Assembly (NCBI RefSeq): GCF_002379585.1
Contig: NZ_DFUE01000046.1
Coordinates: 7,576 to 71,575 of the forward strand
Direction: 5' to 3'
DNA from: Pseudomonas sp. UBA4194
GTDB taxonomy: Bacteria; Pseudomonadota; Gammaproteobacteria; Pseudomonadales; Pseudomonadaceae
Length of the DNA stretch: 64,000 bases
The position numbers were made by a program, and so were the translations under genes. Within the stretch, counting starts at the first letter, position 1, and each line of letters opens with the position of its first letter. The notes under the pieces were generated by a model that was not told where the DNA came from, ran no database searches, and saw nothing but the letters and a program-made list of their open reading frames with translations. Shown here piece by piece: positions 58,419-64,000 of this stretch.

Positions 58419-59615
58419 TCAGTCCAGCAGACCGTCAGCCCGCAGCAGCGTCTCCAGACGTTGCTCGCGAATGCTGTAGAACGCCTTGAGTGCGTCGATA
58501 CGCTCCAGCAACGCGGCATTGGTTGGGGCGCTGTCGCGCTTGACCGCCAGGATCATCTTGTTCTTGTTGGTGTGTTCCAGGGAGATGAACTCGAACACCT
58601 TGGTCTCGTAGCCGCAGGCCTCGAGCAACAGCGCTCGCAGACTGTCGGTGACCATTTCCGCCTGTTGGCCCAGGTGCAGGCCGTACTGCAACATCGGCTT
58701 GAGCAAGCCCGGGCTCTGGATCTGCAGGCGAATTTCCTTGTGGCAGCACGGCGAGCACATGATGATCGAAGCGCCGCAGCGAATGCCCGTGTGCAGGGCG
58801 TAGTCGGTGGCAATGTCGCAGGCGTGCAGAGCGATCATCACGTCGATCTCGCTGGGCACCACCGAGCGCACGTCGCCGCATTCGAACACCAGGCCTGGAT
58901 GTTCCAGCGCGCCGGCGGCAGCGTTGCACAACTCCACCATGTCCGGGCGCAGCTCCACGCCTGTGACCTGAGCCTGGCGCAGAAGCGTGTTGGCCAAGTA
59001 GTCGTGAATGGCGAAGGTCAGGTAGCCCTTGCCCGAACCGAAGTCGGCCACTCGCACCGCCTGGGCACTGTCGGCCAGGGGCGAGGTGCTGAAGGCGTGG
59101 GAGAACACCTCGATGAACTTGTTGATCTGCTTCCACTTGCGTGACATCGCCGGGATCAACTCGTGGCGCGCATTGGTCACGCCCAGATCCGTCAGGAACG
59201 GCCGGGTCAGCTCCAGGTAGCGTTTTTTCTCACGGTCGTGGGCCTGGGCCGGCGCCTCGCGCGGTTGTTGTTGCTTGTTGCGGTGCAGGCTGGCCTTGTT
59301 CTTCTTGCTGAATTCCAGTTGCAGCTCGTCGGTCAGGGTCAGCAAATGGGCGTTCTTGAAGGTGTCGGGCAACGCCTGCGCCACGAACTGCTGGCCATCT
59401 TGCAGGCTGAAGTTCTTGGTGATATCGCGGGTCTTGTAGCGGTACACGAACGACAGGCAAGGGGCGCCCTTGACCGTGGCCAGCTTGACGATGACACGCT
59501 GCAGCTCGGGCTCATCGCCGACGTGGCGTGCCAGCACCAGCTTGATGAAAGCGTTTTGCGCCAGGCTGGTGTCCAGCAGAGCGAGGAATTCGGCGCGTGG
59601 GTCGGTAACAGGCAT
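58419..59615 (-). CDS. SAM-dependent methyltransferase
   Basis: 398 residues. The N-terminal ~140 residues are a family-specific domain (RVIVKLATVKGAPCLSFVYRYKTRDITKNF). The Rossmann core follows with motif I VADFGSGKGYLTFAIHDYL and LHACDIATDYALHTGI, then CSPCCHKEIR, a cysteine-rich motif found in METTL25-like methyltransferases. The target is unknown; RNA or protein are both possible. Divergent from bglX across 246 bp without other features. Confidence 0.85.
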   Translation of the reverse strand: MPVTDPRAEFLALLDTSLAQNAFIKLVLARHVGDEPELQRVIVKLATVKGAPCLSFVYRYKTRDITKNFSLQDGQQFVAQALPDTFKNAHLLTLTDELQLEFSKKNKASLHRNKQQQPREAPAQAHDREKKRYLELTRPFLTDLGVTNARHELIPAMSRKWKQINKFIEVFSHAFSTSPLADSAQAVRVADFGSGKGYLTFAIHDYLANTLLRQAQVTGVELRPDMVELCNAAAGALEHPGLVFECGDVRSVVPSEIDVMIALHACDIATDYALHTGIRCGASIIMCSPCCHKEIRLQIQSPGLLKPMLQYGLHLGQQAEMVTDSLRALLLEACGYETKVFEFISLEHTNKNKMILAVKRDSAPTNAALLERIDALKAFYSIREQRLETLLRADGLLD

Positions 59616-59861
59616 GGCAAAGCAGATCTCGATGGGTCAGAACGGCATTTTAGAGGGTTGGCGGCCAACACGGTAAATTGATTGGATCGGCAACTTGCGC
59701 AGATCCATGCGGGGCCTCTGGCGCGTGCATTTGTATCAATCTCCGCACCCGACTGGATTGCCCCGCGCCAATACGTTAAAACACTCCCAACGAATGATAA
59801 CAACACTGCCAACCTTTCCAGCCGCCGCGCTGTGTGCGGTCGGCCAAAGAGAAAAAACTCA

Positions 59862-62153
59862 ATGAATAAGCTGTGTGTGCTGGGTGTAGTCGTGGGCCTG
59901 GCCTTTCAACCGGCGTTTGCCGATAGCCTCGCGCCTACCCCGCAGAACAAGGATGCGTTCATCAGCGACCTGATCAAGCGCATGACGCTGGATGAGAAGA
60001 TCGGCCAGCTGCGCCTGATCAGCATCGATCATGACCTGCCGCTGGCAAAGATCAACGAGGAGATCGCTGCCGGGCGCATCGGCGGGACGTTCAACTCAGT
60101 CACTCCCCACGACAACCGGTCCATGCAGGACGCCGCTCAACGCAGCCGTCTGAAGCTGCCGATGTTCTTTGCCTACGACGTGATCCATGGTCACCGCACC
60201 CAGTTCCCGATCAGCCTGGGCCTGGCCGCGAGCTGGGATATGGACGCCATCGCCCTTAGTGCCAAAACCTCTACCCTGGAAGCAGCGTCCGATGGGCTGG
60301 ACATGACGTTCGGGCCCATGGTCGATGTGTCCCGCGATCCTCGTTGGGGGCGTACCAGCGAAGGCTTTGGCGAGGACACCTACTTGGTGTCTCGAATCGC
60401 CAAGGTCATGGTCGACAATATCCAGGGACCGAGCCCGGCCAATCCAGATCGGATGATGGCCAGCGTCAAGCACTTCGCGCTGTATGGCGCTGTGGAGGGC
60501 GGGCGCGACTACAACACCGTCGACATGAGCCCTACGCGCATGTTTCAGGATTATCTGCCGCCCTATCGCGCTGCCGTAGATGCCGGCGCGGGCGGTGTGA
60601 TGGTTGCACTGAACTCGATCAACGGAGTACCGGCCACCTCCAATACCTGGCTGATGCAGGATCTGCTGCGCAAGCAATGGGGGTTCAAGGGCGTGACTAT
60701 CAGCGACCACGGGGCAATCTTCGAGTTGATCAAGCACGGGGTAGCCAAGGACGAGGCCGAGGCTGCCAAGCTCGCCATCAAGGCCGGCATCGATATGAGC
60801 ATGAATGACAAGGTCTATGGGCAATATCTGCCGGAGCTGCTGCGTAGTGGCCAGATCAATCAGGCCGACATCGACAATGCCGTTCGTGAGGTGCTGGGCG
60901 CCAAATACGACATGGGCTTGTTCGCCAATCCGTATGTACGCATCGGCAAGGCAGAAAACGATCCGGCCGACCTCGACGCCGAGAGCCGGCTGCATCGCAC
61001 CGAGGCGCGCGAGGTAGCGCGCAAGACCATGGTGCTGCTCAAGAATGACAAGCAGACCCTGCCGCTGGCCAAGGATACCCGCATTGCGGTCATCGGCCCG
61101 TTGGCCGATGCGCCCATCGACATGCTGGGCAGCTGGTCGGCCGCAGGGCGGTGGCAACAGTCGGTCACCCTGCTCGCCGGCCTGCGCAAGGCAGCCAGCG
61201 AGCCGGGCAAGGTGGTGTATGCCAAGGGCGCCAACCTGACCGATGATCGCTACGTGCTCGACTTCCTCAACCACATCATTCTGGATCAGAAGCAGGTCGA
61301 GATCGATCCGCGCTCCGATCAAGTGTTGATCGACGAAGCCTTGGCGGCCGCCAAGCAGGCCGACGTCATTGTCGCCGCCGTGGGTGAGTCCCGTGGTATG
61401 TCTCATGAGTCGGCCAGCAGGGTGAGCCTGGACCTGCCAAGAACCCAGCAGGCGTTGATCACGGCGTTGCGCGCCACTGGCAAACCGCTGGTGCTGGTAC
61501 TGATGAATGGTCGACCACTGTCCATCGACGCCCAGCAGCGTCAGGCCGATGCCGTGCTGGAAACCTGGTACAGCGGCACAGAGGGCGGCAATGCAATCGC
61601 CGACGTACTGTTCGGCGATTACAACCCTTCGGGCAAGCTCCCGGTCACCTTCCCCCGCTACGTCGGGCAGATTCCCAGCTACTACAACCATTTGAGCATT
61701 GGTCGGCCGTTCGTTGCCGGTAAACCCGGAAACTATACCTCGCAGTATTTTGACGCCGAACCCGGCCCGCTCTACCCCTTCGGCTACGGCCTGAGCTACA
61801 CCGACTTCACCCTGTCGGACGTCATCCTGTCGAGCAAGCAGATGCGCAAGGGCGGCAAGCTGACCGCCAGCATCAACGTGCGCAACATCGGCAAGGTGGC
61901 GGGCGAAACCGTGGTCCAGTTGTATATCCGCGATGTAGCGGCGTCCATGGCGCGGCCGGTGAAAGAGCTCAAGCACTTCAAGAAGCTGATGCTCAAGCCG
62001 GGTGAGAGCCAGACGTTGAGTTTCGATGTCAGCGAAGACGACCTGAAGTTCTACAACGCTCAGCTCAAGTACGCGGCCGAGCCGGGTCAGTTCAACGTGA
62101 TGATCGGGTTGGACTCCGAAGACGTGAAGCAGGCGAGTTTCGATCTGTTGTAA
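59862..62153 (+). CDS. bglX: Periplasmic beta-glucosidase, GH3
   Basis: 763 residues. A Sec signal peptide (NKLCVLGVVVGLAFQPAFA) is followed by the GH3 N-terminal barrel, with the nucleophile Asp282 in VTISDHGAIFELIKHG. The GH3 C-terminal domain (MVLLKNDKQTLPLAKDTRIAVIGPLAD) and a fibronectin-III-like end (YPFGYGLSYTDF...AGETVVQLYIRD) complete it. It hydrolyses beta-glucosides in the periplasm. The ATG at 59862 begins the signal peptide; an in-frame start at 59682 would hide it. Confidence 0.95.
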   Translation: MNKLCVLGVVVGLAFQPAFADSLAPTPQNKDAFISDLIKRMTLDEKIGQLRLISIDHDLPLAKINEEIAAGRIGGTFNSVTPHDNRSMQDAAQRSRLKLPMFFAYDVIHGHRTQFPISLGLAASWDMDAIALSAKTSTLEAASDGLDMTFGPMVDVSRDPRWGRTSEGFGEDTYLVSRIAKVMVDNIQGPSPANPDRMMASVKHFALYGAVEGGRDYNTVDMSPTRMFQDYLPPYRAAVDAGAGGVMVALNSINGVPATSNTWLMQDLLRKQWGFKGVTISDHGAIFELIKHGVAKDEAEAAKLAIKAGIDMSMNDKVYGQYLPELLRSGQINQADIDNAVREVLGAKYDMGLFANPYVRIGKAENDPADLDAESRLHRTEAREVARKTMVLLKNDKQTLPLAKDTRIAVIGPLADAPIDMLGSWSAAGRWQQSVTLLAGLRKAASEPGKVVYAKGANLTDDRYVLDFLNHIILDQKQVEIDPRSDQVLIDEALAAAKQADVIVAAVGESRGMSHESASRVSLDLPRTQQALITALRATGKPLVLVLMNGRPLSIDAQQRQADAVLETWYSGTEGGNAIADVLFGDYNPSGKLPVTFPRYVGQIPSYYNHLSIGRPFVAGKPGNYTSQYFDAEPGPLYPFGYGLSYTDFTLSDVILSSKQMRKGGKLTASINVRNIGKVAGETVVQLYIRDVAASMARPVKELKHFKKLMLKPGESQTLSFDVSEDDLKFYNAQLKYAAEPGQFNVMIGLDSEDVKQASFDLL

Positions 62154-62182
62154 TTATCACGAGTTGGGTGACTTGACGGGCC

Positions 62183-62209
62183 TCATCGCGGGTAGAACCC
62201 GCTCCCACC
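62183..62209. repeat. REP element
   Basis: CATCGCGGGTAGAACCCGCTCCCACCA, a single REP palindrome between bglX and the sensor kinase gene. Confidence 0.85.
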
Positions 62210-62249
62210 ATGGGGCACGCGCAGTCGCCCCACCTGTCCGGCCAGAGCC

Positions 62250-64000
62250 ATGCCCACACCCCGCCGCCTTCGCCTTACCCTCATCGTGCTGCTGATCCTG
62301 GCCGGCACGCTGCTGTCTGCAGTCTGGGCGAGCCGTCATGCCCGACACCTTGCAGTGCTGGAGGAAGCCGGCCGCAGTCACGAACAGCTGGCGCTCTATA
62401 CCAATGGCCTGCACACCCTGATCGAGCGTTATCGGGCGCTGCCGGCGGTGCTGGCTCTGGACCCCGAGCTGATCCAGGCGCTGGGCGGCCCGGTGGACAC
62501 CGCCACCCAGGACGCGCTCAACCGCAAGCTGGAACGCATCAACGGCGCGGCACAGTCCTCCACCCTGGAGCTGCTGGACCGCGATGGCCTGGCCGTGGCC
62601 GCCAGCAATTGGCGGCTGCCTACCAGTTATGTGGGCCACAACTACGCCTTTCGCCCCTACTTTCGTCAGACCATCAGCCAGGGCAGCGGTCGTTTCTATG
62701 CGGTAGGCGTCACCAGTGGCATTCCCGGCTACTTTCTGTCCCGCGCCGTAACCGACGCTCAGGGCCGGTTCATCGGAGCCATGGTGGTGAAGCTGGAATT
62801 TCCCGAACTGGAGCGCGAATGGGCGCAAGGCCCGGATACCCTGCTGGTCAGCGATGCCCGTGGCATCGTGTTCATCGCCAACCAGCCCGGTTGGCGGTAC
62901 CGTGAGCTGCAAGCGCTGAGCGAGGCCGACAGGGCCGAACTCGGCAACACCCGGCAATACGACAAGCAACCGCTCCTGCCCCTGGATCACAGGCCACTGG
63001 AGCGCCTGGACGCCCGCAGCCAGCGGGTGCGGGTCAACGGTCCCGACGGCAGTGCCGACTACCTCTGGGCCTCGCTGCCCATGGCCAGCGAAGGCTGGAC
63101 GCTGCATCTGCTCAAGCGCCCTACCAGTGCCTCGGAGGACTCGCGCAATGCGGCGCTCGCCGCTGCGGGCGTATGGTTGAGTCTGGTCTTTGGCGGGTTG
63201 TTGCTGAATCAGCGTTGGCGCCTGGCCAAGCTGCGTCAGCGCAGCCGGGAGCAGCTCGAACAATTGGTGCAGGCGCGCACTCTGGAGTTGCGTGCAGCGC
63301 AGGATGGCCTGGTGCAATCGACCAAGCTGGCCGCGCTGGGCCAGATGTCAGCCGCCCTCGCCCACGAAATCAACCAACCCCTGACCGCCCAGCGCATGCA
63401 GTTGGCCAGCCTGCGCCTGCTGCTGGACCATGGACGGCACGACGAGGCTCGCCAGGCGCTGGTGCCCCTGGAGCAGATGCTGACCCGCATGGCCTCGCTG
63501 ACCGCGCACCTCAAGACCTTCGCGCGCAAGAGTCCGGCCGGCCTGCGTGAACGCCTCGACCTCGCGACGGTTGTCGAACAGGCCCTGCAGTTACTGGACG
63601 CACGCCTGCGTGACGGCGGCGTGCAACTGGATCTGCACCTGGATCGACCCGCGTGGGTACGCGGCGACGCCATTCGCCTGGAGCAGGTGCTGATCAACCT
63701 GTTGCGCAACGCTCTGGACGCCGCTGCCAGCCAGCCTCGGCCGTGGCTCGGTATCGAGCTGCAGCGGCAGAGCGGCGCCTGGCGCCTGAGCGTGAGGGAC
63801 AACGGTGGCGGCATCGCCAGTGAACATCTGGGCAACGTCTTCGACCCCTTCTTCACCACCAAACCCGTTGGTGAGGGTCTCGGCCTGGGGCTGGCGGTGT
63901 CCTATGCGATCGTGCATGAACATGGCGGCCAACTGATGGCCGGTAATCTGGAAAACGGCGCACAGTTCACGCTGTCCCTGCCAATGGACGAGGAAACCCC
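62250..64000 (+). CDS. dctB: DctB-type sensor histidine kinase (3' end outside the window)
   Basis: The first 583 residues of a kinase of about 600. A transmembrane helix at about 8-27 is followed by a periplasmic double-PAS-like sensor (SSTLELLDRDGLAVAASNW, YAFRPYFRQTISQGSGRFYAVGVTSG), a second helix near 305-325 and a cytoplasmic kinase. Phosphoacceptor His is in ALAHEINQPLTAQR; LINLLRNALDA, RDNGGGI and FDPFFTTKPVGEGLGLGLAVSY are the ATP-binding boxes. DctB senses C4-dicarboxylates and phosphorylates DctD, a sigma-54 activator that should follow. The frame is open to the window edge. Confidence 0.9.
   Translation, partial: MPTPRRLRLTLIVLLILAGTLLSAVWASRHARHLAVLEEAGRSHEQLALYTNGLHTLIERYRALPAVLALDPELIQALGGPVDTATQDALNRKLERINGAAQSSTLELLDRDGLAVAASNWRLPTSYVGHNYAFRPYFRQTISQGSGRFYAVGVTSGIPGYFLSRAVTDAQGRFIGAMVVKLEFPELEREWAQGPDTLLVSDARGIVFIANQPGWRYRELQALSEADRAELGNTRQYDKQPLLPLDHRPLERLDARSQRVRVNGPDGSADYLWASLPMASEGWTLHLLKRPTSASEDSRNAALAAAGVWLSLVFGGLLLNQRWRLAKLRQRSREQLEQLVQARTLELRAAQDGLVQSTKLAALGQMSAALAHEINQPLTAQRMQLASLRLLLDHGRHDEARQALVPLEQMLTRMASLTAHLKTFARKSPAGLRERLDLATVVEQALQLLDARLRDGGVQLDLHLDRPAWVRGDAIRLEQVLINLLRNALDAAASQPRPWLGIELQRQSGAWRLSVRDNGGGIASEHLGNVFDPFFTTKPVGEGLGLGLAVSYAIVHEHGGQLMAGNLENGAQFTLSLPMDEET

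Noticed and set aside
60096..61976. 626-codon frame opposite bglX
   Set aside because: Antisense shadow of the GH3 gene; the same applies to 5837-7399 opposite tctA.

Overview
The window is about 64 kb of a GC-rich Pseudomonas chromosome. The host genes point to the P. putida group: a phaG gene with PhaG-type (not RhlA-type) N-terminus, a tctDE/tctCBA tricarboxylate locus, and many REP palindromes of the GGGTAGAACCCGCTCCCAC type between genes. A complete-looking P2-like (phiCTX-like) prophage of about 37.2 kb sits in the 3' end of a tRNA-Gly(CCC) gene. The species is an inference from gene content, since no search could be run.

Left host arm (1-13382): ygfZ, an HDOD-domain protein, the two-component pair tctE/tctD divergent from tctC-tctB-tctA and an AbrB-type membrane protein, ung, an enoyl-CoA hydratase/HIBYL-CoA hydrolase family gene, a small Tyr/Pro-rich lipoprotein, a Cys-rich small protein, an RsuA-type pseudouridine synthase, phaG and tRNA-Gly.

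Prophage (13383-50589, between 49-bp direct repeats). The left end holds a gene-poor stretch with a dense array of GTAAT motifs and a cos-like sequence. It is followed by an induction module: two paralogous P22-Ant-type antirepressors flank an SOS-box-controlled UmuD'-like protein, and the second antirepressor is preceded by a C4-type antisense RNA. A cargo gene of unknown function and a leftward SGNH-hydrolase/Ig-like gene come next. The P2 morphogenetic block runs in canonical order: portal and terminase (leftward), then scaffold, capsid, small terminase, head completion, tail X, holin, endolysin, nested spanins, R, S, V, W, J, I, fibre, fibre assembly, FI, FII, E/E' (with a TTTTTTG -1 frameshift site), tape measure, U and D. 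A KAP-family P-loop NTPase, visibly AT-richer, is inserted between S and V and is the best candidate for a phage-exclusion system. A shared 19-bp palindrome, TGTA-N11-TACA, lies upstream of three late operons and is a likely target of the Ogr-type zinc-finger activator encoded at 43777-44058. The right end has the XRE repressor/Cro-like switch with two operator copies, a CII-like protein, ogr, a TOPRIM primase-helicase, several small genes, an Arc-like and an AlpA-like regulator, and a tyrosine integrase next to attR. Three of the small genes share a covarying CTGCAA-loop hairpin and an identical ribosome-binding site.

Right host arm (50590-64000): a small membrane protein, a DUF2238/YjdF-type membrane protein, a Cache-GGDEF diguanylate cyclase, a Gfo/Idh/MocA oxidoreductase, a P-loop kinase-like ATPase, a small secreted protein, a glycerophosphodiester phosphodiesterase, a DUF4917 (SIR2-like) protein, a LuxR-type HTH-only regulator, a methyltransferase, a periplasmic beta-glucosidase (bglX) and a DctB-type sensor kinase cut by the window end. 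The only breaks in host synteny suggested by the sequence are the prophage itself and the absence of an OpdH-type porin gene next to tctC.
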